The translations under genes and the position numbers were made by a program. From CAYLGY01 sp964383325 (GTDB lineage Bacteria > Pseudomonadota > Alphaproteobacteria > Rhizobiales > Rhizobiaceae), in the NCBI GenBank assembly GCA_964383325.1, contig CAYLGY010000088.1:1-10309 (forward strand): a DNA stretch of 10,309 nt, given 5' to 3'. This document shows positions 1-10,105 of the stretch, in pieces (the first letter of the stretch is position 1; each line of letters opens with the position of its first letter). The notes under the pieces are model-generated. The model had not been told where the DNA came from. It made no database searches and was given only the letters and a program-made list of their open reading frames with translations.

Positions 1-1
1 C

Positions 2-1276
2 GAGTACAATGATGTCGATCCGAAGAGCATCCAGACGGAAGTCTTCATGCTCCCGGTGACGGCATTCGTCGAGGAAGAAGGCTCGCTCACCAATTCCAGC
101 CGGCAGATCAGCTGGAAATGGCAGGCCGCCGACCCCTATGGCGAGTCGCGCAAGGATGTGGTGATCCTCGCCGAACTCTTCCAGCGCATCCGCAAGCTCT
201 ATGAAGAAGAGGGCGGTACGGCTCCGGAGCCGATCATGGCGGTGGACTGGAGCTATGAGGACCCGCTGCATCCGACGGCCGACGAACTCCTGCGCGAGAT
301 CAACGGCAAGGCGCTGGTCGACCTTCGGGATGCCGAAGGCAATGTCACGCGCAAGGCGGGAGAAATGCTCGCCAGCTTCGGCGAAATGCGCGATGATGGC
401 AGCACAGATGGCGTCCAGTGGATCTATACGGGCGTCTACGGGCCGAACGGCAATCTGGCGCAAAGGCGGGACAATTCCGACCCGAGCGGCATGGGCGTCC
501 ATGGCTCATGGGGCTTCAGCTGGCCAGCCAACCGGCGCATCCTCTATAATCGCGCCTCGGCTGACCCGGACGGCAAGCCGTGGAGCGAGCAGAAGAAATA
601 TGTCTTCTGGGACGGAACGCGCTGGACCGGCGCCGACGTGCCCGATTTCGTCGCCACGATCCCGCCGGACCGGGGGACGGGCCCGTTCATCATGAACCCG
701 GAGGGGGTATCGCGCCTCTTCGCACGCGGCATGATGGCCGAAGGCCCCTTCCCGGTGCATTACGAACCGTTCGAATCGCCCGTACCCAATCCGCTCTTCC
801 CCAATATCCGGGGCAATCCGGCGGCGCGGGTCTTCGAGGGCGACATGGACCGGTTCGGCAAGCCGGATCAGTATCCGATCGTCGCCACGACCTACAGGCT
901 GGTCGAGCATTTCCATTACTGGACGAAATCCGTCCACATGAATGCAGTGACCCAGCCCGAATTCTTCGTGGAGATGTCCGAGCAGCTTGCTGCAGAAAAG
1001 GGCATTTCACCGGGACAGCTGGTTCGGGTCTGGAATGGCCGGGGCGAAGTCAAGGGCAAGGCCGTGATCACCAAGCGGCTGAAACCGCTGCAGATCGACG
1101 GCAAGACGGTGCATACTGTCGGGTTGCCCCTGAACTTCGGCTTCATCGGCCTGACCAAGAAGGCCTCTCCGATCAACACGCTCACACCGCCGGTGGCCGA
1201 CGCCAATGCCCAGACGCCCGAATTCAAGGCGTTCCTGGTCAATGTCGAACCCACCGCCGGACCGGCGACGGCGTAG
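2..1276 (+). CDS. fdnG: Formate dehydrogenase (FDH-N/FDH-O type) alpha subunit, C-terminal part; 5' end outside window
   Basis: Catalytic molybdopterin subunit of the periplasm-facing respiratory formate dehydrogenase, which oxidises formate to CO2. The frame is open from base 2, so the ATG at 47 is internal; 424 codons are visible before TAG, roughly the last 40% of a family protein of about 1015 residues. It matches my recollection of E. coli FdnG/FdoG closely, for example RRDNSDPSGMG, NRRILYNRASADP, MAEGPFPVHYEPFESP, TTYRLVEHFHYWTK and a C-terminus of QTPEFKAFLVNVE. From about visible residue 295 on, it is the molydopterin dinucleotide-binding C-terminal domain. The Tat signal, the N-terminal Fe-S cluster and the expected active-site Sec UGA would lie upstream and cannot be checked. 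The selenocysteine genes downstream imply that this is the selenoprotein they serve (inference). The stop codon overlaps the ribosome-binding site of the beta-subunit gene. Confidence 0.96.
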   Translation, partial: EYNDVDPKSIQTEVFMLPVTAFVEEEGSLTNSSRQISWKWQAADPYGESRKDVVILAELFQRIRKLYEEEGGTAPEPIMAVDWSYEDPLHPTADELLREINGKALVDLRDAEGNVTRKAGEMLASFGEMRDDGSTDGVQWIYTGVYGPNGNLAQRRDNSDPSGMGVHGSWGFSWPANRRILYNRASADPDGKPWSEQKKYVFWDGTRWTGADVPDFVATIPPDRGTGPFIMNPEGVSRLFARGMMAEGPFPVHYEPFESPVPNPLFPNIRGNPAARVFEGDMDRFGKPDQYPIVATTYRLVEHFHYWTKSVHMNAVTQPEFFVEMSEQLAAEKGISPGQLVRVWNGRGEVKGKAVITKRLKPLQIDGKTVHTVGLPLNFGFIGLTKKASPINTLTPPVADANAQTPEFKAFLVNVEPTAGPATA

Positions 1277-1288
1277 GGAGGAAGAGCC

Positions 1289-2227
1289 ATGTTTCCTGTG
1301 ATTCCCAATCCCACCACGGAAGAAACCGCCCAGGCCTTCGGCCCGGGCGACCTCCTGCGGCGTTCAGCAACGAAGATGGACATGCCGGCCAGCCGGCAGA
1401 CGGAAGTCGCGAAGCTGATCGACGTTTCGAAATGCATCGGCTGCAAGGCTTGCCAGACCGCATGCATGGAGTGGAACGAGCTGGTCGAGGAAGTCGGCAT
1501 CAATACGGGCGTCTACGAGAACCCGCATGACCTGACGGCCAATAGCTGGACCCTGATGCGCTATACGGAGTACGAGAACGAGCAGGGCAATCTCGAATGG
1601 CTGATCCGCAAGGATGGCTGCATGCATTGCGAGGATCCCGGCTGTCTCAAGGCCTGTCCGGCTCCCGGCGCAATTGTCCAGTACACGAACGGCATTGTCG
1701 ACTTCGTGCAGGAAAACTGCATTGGCTGCGGCTATTGCATCAAGGGATGCCCGTTCAACATCCCGCGCCTGTCGAAAGCCGACAACAAGGCCTACAAATG
1801 CTCGCTCTGCGTCGATCGCGTCGCGGTCGGACAGGGTCCTGCCTGCGCCAAGGCATGTCCGACGCAGGCAATCGTCTTCGGCACCAAGCAGGAAATGACC
1901 GAATGGGCCGAGACCCGCATCGAGGATCTCAAGTCGCGCGGGTACGACAAGGCCGGCCTGTACGATCCGCCGGGAGTGGACGGCACACATGTCATGTATG
2001 TGCTGCACCATGCCGACCGGCCCTCGCTCTATGACGGCCTGCCGGACAATCCGACCATCAGCCCGCTTGTCGAGACCTGGAAGGGCGTGACAAAATATGC
2101 AGGCCTGACCGCAATGGCGGCATTCGCCGCCGTCGGCTTCCTGCATCATATCGTCACCGGCCCGAACAAGGTCACCGACAAGGACGAGGAGGAAGCCAGG
2201 CGGCTGGCGCAGGGAGGTGATTCATGA
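1289..2227 (+). CDS. fdxH: Formate dehydrogenase beta subunit, four [4Fe-4S] ferredoxin-like, membrane anchored
   Basis: Electron-transfer subunit (FdnH/FdoH, called FdxH in many genomes), 312 residues against about 294-300 in E. coli. Four cysteine clusters are visible: C49/C52/C55/C59, C111/C114/C119/C123, C144/C147/C150/C154 and C171/C174/C186/C190. They fit four [4Fe-4S] centres that wire the alpha subunit to the haems of the gamma subunit. A hydrophobic segment near residues 269-290 (YAGLTAMAAFAAVGFLHHIV) is the single C-terminal membrane anchor known in this family, followed by a charged tail. There is no signal peptide; family members are exported together with the Tat-bearing alpha subunit. 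The start at 1289 is fixed by GGAGG at 1277-1281 with 7-base spacing. The stop overlaps the gamma-subunit start as ATGA, which indicates translational coupling. FdnH/FdoH-type assignment is very secure. Confidence 0.97.
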   Translation: MFPVIPNPTTEETAQAFGPGDLLRRSATKMDMPASRQTEVAKLIDVSKCIGCKACQTACMEWNELVEEVGINTGVYENPHDLTANSWTLMRYTEYENEQGNLEWLIRKDGCMHCEDPGCLKACPAPGAIVQYTNGIVDFVQENCIGCGYCIKGCPFNIPRLSKADNKAYKCSLCVDRVAVGQGPACAKACPTQAIVFGTKQEMTEWAETRIEDLKSRGYDKAGLYDPPGVDGTHVMYVLHHADRPSLYDGLPDNPTISPLVETWKGVTKYAGLTAMAAFAAVGFLHHIVTGPNKVTDKDEEEARRLAQGGDS

Positions 2228-2910
2228 CCGCGACCCATCCCGACAGCCACCACGGCAAGGCTGCAATCCATCCGGGCGATCCCGTCACCGTGGACCGTTA
2301 CACGGCCCTCGCGCGGATCAACCACTGGATCACGGCCCTCACCCTCGTCCTGCTGGCGATTTCCGGCCTGTCGCTGTTTCATCCGAGCCTCTATTTCCTC
2401 TCTGCCCTGTTCGGCGGCGGGGAGATGGTCCGGATCATCCATCCCTGGCTGGGCGTCGTGCTGATCGTCAGCTTTGCCGGACTGTTCATCCGCTTCTTCC
2501 GGCTGAATTTGTGGGAGCGGACCGATAATGTCTGGCTGAGCCGGCTGCGCGACGTGCTGACCGCCCGCGAGGAGAACCTGCCCGAGATCGGCAAGTACAA
2601 TGCCGGCCAGAAACTGGTGTTCTGGCTGATGTCCCTGCTGATCCTCGTGCTGTTCGGCTCCGGCCTGGTGATCTGGTACGAATATTTCGGCCCCTATTTC
2701 ACCATCGACCAGCAAAGGGCCGCCGTGCTCATCCATGCGCTGGCCGCGATCGTCATCATCTGCGTCTGGATCGTCCATGTCTATGCGGCGATCTGGGTAC
2801 GCGGTACGATCAGCGGCATGGTGCGAGGACAGGTCACCGGCGGCTGGGCCTGGCGCCATCACCGGCGCTGGCTTCGCGATCTCGCCACCGGCAAGGGAAA
2901 GGCGAAATGA
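2224..2910 (+). CDS. fdoI: Formate dehydrogenase gamma subunit, cytochrome b556
   Basis: Integral-membrane dihaem cytochrome b subunit, 228 residues (E. coli FdnI/FdoI about 211-217, so the N-terminus is slightly longer). It takes electrons from the beta subunit and reduces quinone at the cytoplasmic side. Hydrophobic segments lie at about 35-53, 73-92, 131-151 and 166-190, giving the four-helix family topology. Candidate haem ligands are H34, H73, H171 and H185; their spacing (39, 98, 14) equals that of the FdnI ligands H18, H57, H155 and H169 as I recall them. The start at 2224 overlaps the beta-subunit stop (ATGA) and is preceded by GGAGGT at 2213-2218, five bases upstream. The histidine-rich N-terminal extension (residues 1-20) is unlike E. 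coli but has no obvious function. The next gene is separated by 88 bases containing a hairpin. Confidence 0.96.
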   Translation: MTATHPDSHHGKAAIHPGDPVTVDRYTALARINHWITALTLVLLAISGLSLFHPSLYFLSALFGGGEMVRIIHPWLGVVLIVSFAGLFIRFFRLNLWERTDNVWLSRLRDVLTAREENLPEIGKYNAGQKLVFWLMSLLILVLFGSGLVIWYEYFGPYFTIDQQRAAVLIHALAAIVIICVWIVHVYAAIWVRGTISGMVRGQVTGGWAWRHHRRWLRDLATGKGKAK

Positions 2911-2915
2911 CAAAC

Positions 2916-2946
2916 CGGCCGGGTGCGTTTTCCGCGTGCCCGGCCG
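2916..2946 (+). promoter_or_regulatory. Strong RNA stem-loop between gamma subunit and fdhE
   Basis: A 12-bp stem lies in the gap after the gamma-subunit stop: 2916-2927 pairs with 2935-2946, with two G.T wobbles in the middle and a 7-base loop (TTTTCCG). No T-tract follows, so it does not look like a standard intrinsic terminator. Its place between an abundant enzyme complex and a low-demand maturation gene fits a 3'-protecting or partial attenuating structure that would lower expression of fdhE-selABD relative to the structural genes (inference). Confidence 0.5.
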
Positions 2947-2998
2947 ATACGATCGGCACTGAAGCAACCGTGACCCGTCGGGTACGCAAGGACAGGAA

Positions 2999-3922
2999 AT
3001 GAAGCGAAGAAGCGGACCCTCTGTAAAGCCTGACGGCAAAGTCCTCGGTAGCATCGCAAGACCGCCCTTCGTCCGACTGCCCGAACCCGACCAACTCTTC
3101 ACCCGCCGCGCCGCGCGCTATCGCCAGCATGCCCCGGCAAGCCCGCTGAAGCCCTATCTCGAATTACTGGCCGCGATCTGCGACCTGCAGGCCGCCATCC
3201 TGCAGCAATTGCCGCCCCCGACCCTTCCCGGCCCGGACCTGCTTGAACAGGCGGCCCGCCATTCCATGCCGCCGCTCGACCGGAGCCATCCCCCGCCCGA
3301 ACAGGATTTCGACGCGGTACTCGATGCCGTGATCGACGGCTGCATCCGCATCCCGATGCCTGACGAGGCCCGTTCGGCCTTGCAGCGCCTGCTCAATGCT
3401 GGACCCTCGGCGCGCAGGATCATGGCCGGCAACGTGCTGGCCGATGCCATTCCCTTCGATGCCATTGCCGAACATCTTTTCGTCGCCGCCGCGGTGCAGA
3501 TTCTCTATGCCCGGATGGCTGCGGCGCTGGACCCCAAATCGCTGAAGCCGGTGGCCGACGGCGTCTGCCCCTGCTGCGGCGGCGCTCCTGTAGCATCCGT
3601 GATCGTCGACTGGCCGGAAGCGACCGGTACGCGCTTCGTTGCCTGCGGCACCTGCGCCACGCTCTGGAATTATGTCCGCGCCAAATGCACGGTCTGTGGC
3701 TCGACAAAGGAAATCACCCTGCGCGAGGTCGATGGCGGGGATGGCACGGTCAAGGCCGAGGCTTGCGAATCCTGCCGTGCCTATGTGAAGGTCCTCTACC
3801 AAGAGAAGGACCCGTGGCTCGAACCGGTGGCAGATGACGTCGCGTCGCTCGGCCTCGATCTTCTCGTCAAGGAGCTGGGCTACCGACGGGGCGCCGTCAA
3901 CGCGTTCCTCGTGGGGTACTGA
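2999..3922 (+). CDS. fdhE: Formate dehydrogenase accessory/maturation protein FdhE
   Basis: Cytoplasmic maturation factor needed for active respiratory formate dehydrogenases; E. coli FdhE interacts with the catalytic subunits and binds iron in a rubredoxin-like way. The 307-residue length is near E. coli's 309. The C-terminal half has the diagnostic four CxxC pairs: C190/C193 (CPCC), C216/C219 (CGTC), C230/C233 (CTVC) and C256/C259 (CESC), followed by the family signature YVKVLYQEKDP and ADDVASLGLDLL. The N-terminal region LPEPDQLFTRRAARYRQHA also matches the family pattern of an arginine-rich helix. The start at 2999 is supported by AAGGA at 2988-2992 with 6-base spacing. It sits between the enzyme genes and the selenocysteine genes, and its stop is two bases before the selA start, so it is probably cotranscribed with selA. 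Confidence 0.95.
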   Translation: MKRRSGPSVKPDGKVLGSIARPPFVRLPEPDQLFTRRAARYRQHAPASPLKPYLELLAAICDLQAAILQQLPPPTLPGPDLLEQAARHSMPPLDRSHPPPEQDFDAVLDAVIDGCIRIPMPDEARSALQRLLNAGPSARRIMAGNVLADAIPFDAIAEHLFVAAAVQILYARMAAALDPKSLKPVADGVCPCCGGAPVASVIVDWPEATGTRFVACGTCATLWNYVRAKCTVCGSTKEITLREVDGGDGTVKAEACESCRAYVKVLYQEKDPWLEPVADDVASLGLDLLVKELGYRRGAVNAFLVGY

Positions 3923-3924
3923 CC

Positions 3925-5330
3925 ATGCGCGGCCCTGCATTCTCGAGATTGCCCTCGGTGGATCAGGTGCTGAAATCGGCCTCGGGCCAGCTCGCGCTGT
4001 CCCGGTTCGGCCACCGGCAGACCATTGCCGCCATCCGCGAGCAGATTGCGCGGATGCGCGAGGACATGCGCGCCGGCATCGGCCCTTCCGGTGTGGATGC
4101 GGCGGCCAATGCCGCACTTGCGGCGCTGGAAGCCGCCTCCGTGCCGCGCGCCCGCCCGGTCTTCAACCTGACCGGAACCGTGCTGCATACCAATCTCGGC
4201 CGCGCCCTGCTCGCGGAAGAAGCGATTCTCGCCGCCAAGGCCGCGATGCGTTCGCCGGTCGCGCTGGAATACGATCTGGCGACGGGAAAGCGCGGCCAAC
4301 GTGACGATCTTCTGCGCCACCTGCTCATCGAACTGACCGGCGCGGAGGATGCGACGGCGGTGAACAATAATGCCGCCGCCGTGCTGATCGTGCTGAACAC
4401 GCTCGCCTCGGGGCGCGAGAGCATCGTGTCGCGCGGTGAGCTGATCGAGATCGGCGGCGCCTTCCGCATGCCCGAGATCATGACCAGCGCCGGCACGCGC
4501 CTCGTCGAGATCGGGACGACCAACCGGACCCATCTGCGCGACTATGCGCAGGCGATCGGCCCGGACACCGCATTGATCCTCAAGGTTCACACTTCCAATT
4601 ATCGCATTGAGGGATTTAGCAAAACCGTTACGGCTGCGGAACTGGCGCCTCTGGCCAGCAAGCAGGAATTGCCGCTGGTGGAGGATTTGGGATCCGGCAC
4701 GCTGGCGGACCTGTCGCATTTCGGGCTCACCAGGGAGCCGACCGTCGCCGAATCCATCGCGGCGGGGGCCGATATCGTGACCTTTTCCGGCGACAAGCTG
4801 CTGGGCGGCCCGCAGGCGGGCTTCATCGTCGGCCGCGCCGACCTGATCGCGAGAATCAATGCCAATCCGCTGAAGCGCGCCATGCGCCTCGACAAGATCC
4901 GCATCGCGGCGCTGGAGGCGACGCTGCGCCTCTATCTCCACGCGGAACGGTTGCGCGATCGCCTGCCGACGATGCGGCTGCTGGCGCGCCCGGTGGCAGA
5001 GATCGCCGCCCTTGCCGATCGCATTCTTCCTGCGCTCCGCCGGAGCCTCGGCGGGCAATTCGCCGTCAGTGCCATGCGCTGCGCCAGCCAGATCGGTTCG
5101 GGCGCGCTGCCGCTCGAAACGCTGGAAAGCGCCGGCATTGCCATTGCGCCGACCAGCGGCCGGGGAGCAGCGCTGGAACAACTTTCGGCGCGGTTCCGGA
5201 ATCTGCCGGTCCCGGTCATCGGACGGATTGCTGACGGCGCTTTCCTCCTCGACCTGCGCTGCCTCGAGGACGAGGCCGGCTTCCTGGCCAATCTGGCCCA
5301 TCTGGCCCGGCCGGCGGCGGAGGGCGCGGC

Positions 5331-5334
<4 letters not shown>
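3925..5334 (+). CDS. selA: L-seryl-tRNA(Sec) selenium transferase SelA
   Basis: PLP-dependent enzyme that converts Ser-tRNA(Sec) to Sec-tRNA(Sec) with selenophosphate. It is 469 residues (E. coli 463). Visible signatures are NLTGTVLHTNLGRALL at 81-96, the VNNNAAAV segment near 146-153, EDLGSG at 253-258, and the PLP lysine motif FSGDKLLGGPQAG with K291, equivalent to E. coli K295. The N-terminal 60 or so residues (LPSVDQVL and the helix that follows) match the tRNA-binding N-domain of bacterial decameric SelA. The start at 3925 lies two bases after the fdhE stop, with only a weak purine run (GTGGGG) upstream, so translational coupling is likely. The end overlaps the selB start by four bases (ATGA). 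The long open frame on the opposite strand here is a GC-rich shadow. Confidence 0.97.
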
Positions 5335-7394
<2,060 letters not shown>

Positions 7395-7402
7395 GGAACG
7401 GC

Positions 7403-7861
7403 ATGACGGAATCGAAATTTTCCGGCCTGATCGAGGAAATGGAGGCGCGGGCGCGCGAGGCCTCCGTCGCCGAGCAGGAATTCGATCGCGAGGTGGCGCG
7501 CAGACGCGCCGAAGTCAGCGAGGCGCGGGCTTTCGCCTGGCGGCGGGTCAGCCTGATGCGCGCCTTGATCGGCGAACTCGGCCGCCATGAAGGCGAGGAG
7601 GATGCGCTCGCTGCCGGCCGCATCCGCTTTTTCCGGGAGCTGGGCTGGAGCGGCGCCACCGAGAATCAGCAGCAAGTGGCCGAGCATTTCGAGCCGGTGC
7701 TTGTCGCCATCCGGGAGGTCATTGACGGGTCGCAAGCCGATGCGGGGGTGGTCGCTGCCGCTTTCGAGGCGTTCGAGAACTGGTATCTCGAAACGCGGCA
7801 GGCTTCCTTCCTGACCCTGATGCAGCGCGAGATCGTCGAATTGCCGCTGGTCGAGGTCTGA
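7403..7861 (+). CDS. Uncharacterised 152-residue protein between selC and selD
   Basis: I do not recognise this protein. It is predicted soluble and mostly helical: there are no membrane segments, no signal peptide and no cysteines or metal-binding motif. Residues about 5-50 are rich in E, A and R and could form a long amphipathic or coiled-coil helix (EEMEARAREASVAEQEF and onward). A more hydrophobic helical part follows, including FRELGWSGATENQQQVAEHF and, near the end, AFENWYLETRQASFLTLMQR. The C-terminus (IVELPLVEV) has beta-strand character. Start 7403 is chosen for the GAGG at 7393-7396; ATG 7391 would add four residues and overlap the selB stop as ATGA. Codon use and GC look like the neighbours. 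Its place inside the selB-selC-selD run suggests a role tied to selenium or formate dehydrogenase, but nothing in the sequence shows which. The TGA stop is in frame with the downstream selD. Confidence 0.85.
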   Translation: MTESKFSGLIEEMEARAREASVAEQEFDREVARRRAEVSEARAFAWRRVSLMRALIGELGRHEGEEDALAAGRIRFFRELGWSGATENQQQVAEHFEPVLVAIREVIDGSQADAGVVAAAFEAFENWYLETRQASFLTLMQREIVELPLVEV

Positions 7862-7867
7862 GCCTCG
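7852..7867 (+). promoter_or_regulatory. Small hairpin enclosing the upstream stop and the only selD SD-like site
   Basis: CGAGG at 7852-7856 can pair with CCTCG at 7863-7867 across a 6-base loop that contains the TGA stop. The GAGG is the only Shine-Dalgarno-like stretch before the selD ATG, and it is 13-14 bases away, farther than usual. A ribosome finishing the upstream ORF would open the stem, which fits translational coupling. A 5-bp stem in GC-rich DNA can arise by chance. Confidence 0.3.
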
Positions 7868-7870
7868 CCA

Positions 7871-10105
7871 ATGCAGACCGCACCGGTCCGGACCGACCTC
7901 GTACTCGTCGGTGGCGGACATGCCCATCTTCATGTGATCGCCGATCTTGCCCGCCGCCCTGTGCCGGGGCTTCGCGTCACGCTGGTCGCGCGCGAGCTGG
8001 AAACGCCCTATTCCGGCATGTTGCCGGGGCATATTGCCGGCATCTATCGCCGTGAGGAGGTGCATATCGACCTGGCCCGCCTGTGCGCAGTGACCGGCAC
8101 GCGCCTCATCCATGCGGCGGCGAACGGGCTCGACCGACCTGCAAGGCGCGTCATGCTTCAGGACCGACCACCGCTCGCCTATGACCTCCTGTCCATCGAT
8201 GTCGGCATCGAGCCGATGCTCACGCAGATCGAGGGCGCGGCGGAACATGGCATCGCCGTCAAGCCCATCGGCCTGTTCCTGGACAAGCTTGATCGCCTGA
8301 TGGCAGATTGCCGCCGGCGCGACGGGCCGCGGCACATCGCCGTGATCGGCGCCGGCGCGGGCGGGGTCGAGCTGATCCTGTCCTTACGCACCCGCATTCG
8401 CGACGAGGCGCGGGCGGCAGGTCTCGATCCGGACCGCTTCGCCTTCACCCTTTTGACCGGCACCCCGCTGCTGGCGACACATAATTCGCGCGTGCAGGCC
8501 GCCTTCCGCCACGTCCTGGCCGACAAGGGCGTGCGATTGCTGGAGGGGCGCAAGGCAGCGGCGCTGGCGGCGGACCGCATTCTCCTGGCGGACGGCAATG
8601 AAGTCGCCGCGGATGCGATCCTGCTCGCCACGGATGCCGCGGCGCCGGCCTGGTTTGCCGATACGGGGCTCGACCTCGATGGGCAGGGCTTCCTGGCGGT
8701 CGGCCCGACCCTGCAATCGACGGGCGACCCGACCGTCTTCGCTGCCGGGGATTGCGCCGGGCTGACTGCAAGCCCGCGCCCGAAGGCGGGCGTCTATGCG
8801 GTGCGCGCCGGCCCTCCCCTCGCAAGGAATCTGCGCCGGGTGGCACTCGGCAAGCCGCCGCGGCCCTGGCATCCGCAACGGGACAATCTGGCGCTGATCT
8901 CCACGGGCGAGCGCCATGCCATCGCCTCCCGCGGTCCCTTCAAGGCCGAGGGCGCCTGGCTCTGGCGGCTCAAGGACCGGATCGACCGCCGCTGGATGCG
9001 CATGTATCAGGACGCGCCCGCAATGGCGCGGCGCATGCGGCCTGCGCCGCGCCCCGACCGGCCCGCAACGCCGGAGGAAATGCGGTGCGGCGGGTGCGCT
9101 GCCAAGGTCGGTCCCGGCCCGCTCGGCGCGGCGCTGGCGCGCCTGCCGCAAATGCCGGCGGCGGAGAGTCTGGTGCTCGGCCTCGACCATCCCGATGACG
9201 CCGCGGTCACTCAGCCGACCCCCGGCATGCACAGCCTGCATTCGGTCGACTTCTTTCGTGCCTTTACCGACGATCCCTACCTGCTCGGACAGGTCGCGGC
9301 CAGCCATGCGCTGAACGATATCTACGCCATGGGCGGCCAGGCCCGCCATGCGCTGGCCATTGCCGTCATTCCGCATGGCGCGCAACGAGTGGTCGAGGAA
9401 GACCTCTTCCAGATGCTGTCCGGCGCCCGCGACTTTCTCGATGCCGAGGACGTGGCACTTGCAGGCGGACATTCTTCCGAAGGGACGGAAATGGCCATCG
9501 GCTTTGCCGTCACCGGAGAGGTTGCGCCGGGGCAGCTTCTGCGCAAGTCCGGCCTCCTGCCCGGCAACGCGCTGATCCTGACCCGCCCGCTCGGTACGGC
9601 GATCCTTCTTGCCGGTCTGATGCGCGGCCTGACCCCGGCAGGCGCCATCGCGGCGGCGTTTGCCGAGATGCGCAGGTCCAACCGCCGCGCCGCGTCGATC
9701 CTTGCCGAGGCAGGCGCGACGGCCATGACCGACATTACCGGCTTCGGACTGGCCGGGCATCTGGGAGAAATGCTCGCCGCGAGCGAGGTGTCGGCCCGGA
9801 TCGAACCGCAAGCGCTGCCACTCTATCCGCAGGTGACGGAACTGGCGCGCCAGGGCGTGCACTCCTCGCTGCTGGCCGAGAACCTGGCGCTGCGCCGCCT
9901 CGTGCGTGGCACGCCGGACCCTGCCCTGCTCGCGATCCTGTTCGATCCGCAGACTTCCGGCGGCATGCTGGCCGGATTGCCGCCGGATGCGGCCGAGGCG
10001 ACAGTCGCGGCGCTCCGCGACGCCGGCCATGCGCATGCGCGGATCATCGGCGAAGTGACCCGCGCCGAGGCCTCTCCAGCCGCCGCCGGGATCGAGCTTG
10101 CCTGA
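7871..10105 (+). CDS. selD: Fused NDH-like FAD/NAD(P) oxidoreductase - selenophosphate synthetase SelD
   Basis: Two-domain, 744-residue protein. The N-terminal half (about 1-350) is a pyridine-nucleotide-disulfide-oxidoreductase/NDH-2-like flavoprotein: first dinucleotide fold LVLVGGGHAHLHV at 10-22, YSGMLPGHIAGIY just after, second fold VIGAGAGGVE at 158-167 (G160/G162/G165), and the FAD-ribityl motif VFAAGDC at 289-295 with D294. After an R/P-rich linker (about 365-403) comes a complete selenide, water dikinase that makes selenophosphate from selenide and ATP. Its catalytic pair is C409 and K412 (CGGCAAK; E. coli C17/K20), so cysteine rather than Sec is used. Other marks are DDAAV with D442/D443, HSVDFF, NDIYAMGG, AGGHS, DITGFGLAGH and DPQTSGGML. 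NDH-like/SelD fusions are known in some bacteria. The flavin half may reduce or deliver selenium species (inference). It supplies SelA and closes the operon. Confidence 0.95.
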   Translation: MQTAPVRTDLVLVGGGHAHLHVIADLARRPVPGLRVTLVARELETPYSGMLPGHIAGIYRREEVHIDLARLCAVTGTRLIHAAANGLDRPARRVMLQDRPPLAYDLLSIDVGIEPMLTQIEGAAEHGIAVKPIGLFLDKLDRLMADCRRRDGPRHIAVIGAGAGGVELILSLRTRIRDEARAAGLDPDRFAFTLLTGTPLLATHNSRVQAAFRHVLADKGVRLLEGRKAAALAADRILLADGNEVAADAILLATDAAAPAWFADTGLDLDGQGFLAVGPTLQSTGDPTVFAAGDCAGLTASPRPKAGVYAVRAGPPLARNLRRVALGKPPRPWHPQRDNLALISTGERHAIASRGPFKAEGAWLWRLKDRIDRRWMRMYQDAPAMARRMRPAPRPDRPATPEEMRCGGCAAKVGPGPLGAALARLPQMPAAESLVLGLDHPDDAAVTQPTPGMHSLHSVDFFRAFTDDPYLLGQVAASHALNDIYAMGGQARHALAIAVIPHGAQRVVEEDLFQMLSGARDFLDAEDVALAGGHSSEGTEMAIGFAVTGEVAPGQLLRKSGLLPGNALILTRPLGTAILLAGLMRGLTPAGAIAAAFAEMRRSNRRAASILAEAGATAMTDITGFGLAGHLGEMLAASEVSARIEPQALPLYPQVTELARQGVHSSLLAENLALRRLVRGTPDPALLAILFDPQTSGGMLAGLPPDAAEATVAALRDAGHAHARIIGEVTRAEASPAAAGIELA

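Noticed and set aside
47..49. ATG at 47 as the start of the first gene
   Set aside because: The same frame is open and homologous to FdnG back to base 2 (EYNDVDPKSIQ), so this Met is internal to a gene that begins upstream.
580..1530. 316-codon frame on the + strand overlapping the alpha and beta subunits
   Set aside because: It overlaps two secure genes in another frame, and its arginine- and glycine-rich translation shows no family features.
3880..5301. 473-codon open frame on the minus strand across selA
   Set aside because: It is antisense to a certain selA gene. Its composition (R, G, A, D and Q rich, no domain pattern) is typical of shadow frames in GC-rich DNA.
7884..7895. Perfect palindrome CGGTCCGGACCG as a bacterial SECIS for the UGA at 7859
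   Set aside because: The apical loop and bulged-U features of characterised SECIS elements such as fdhF are not seen, and short GC palindromes are common in this DNA. Kept only as a low-interest note.
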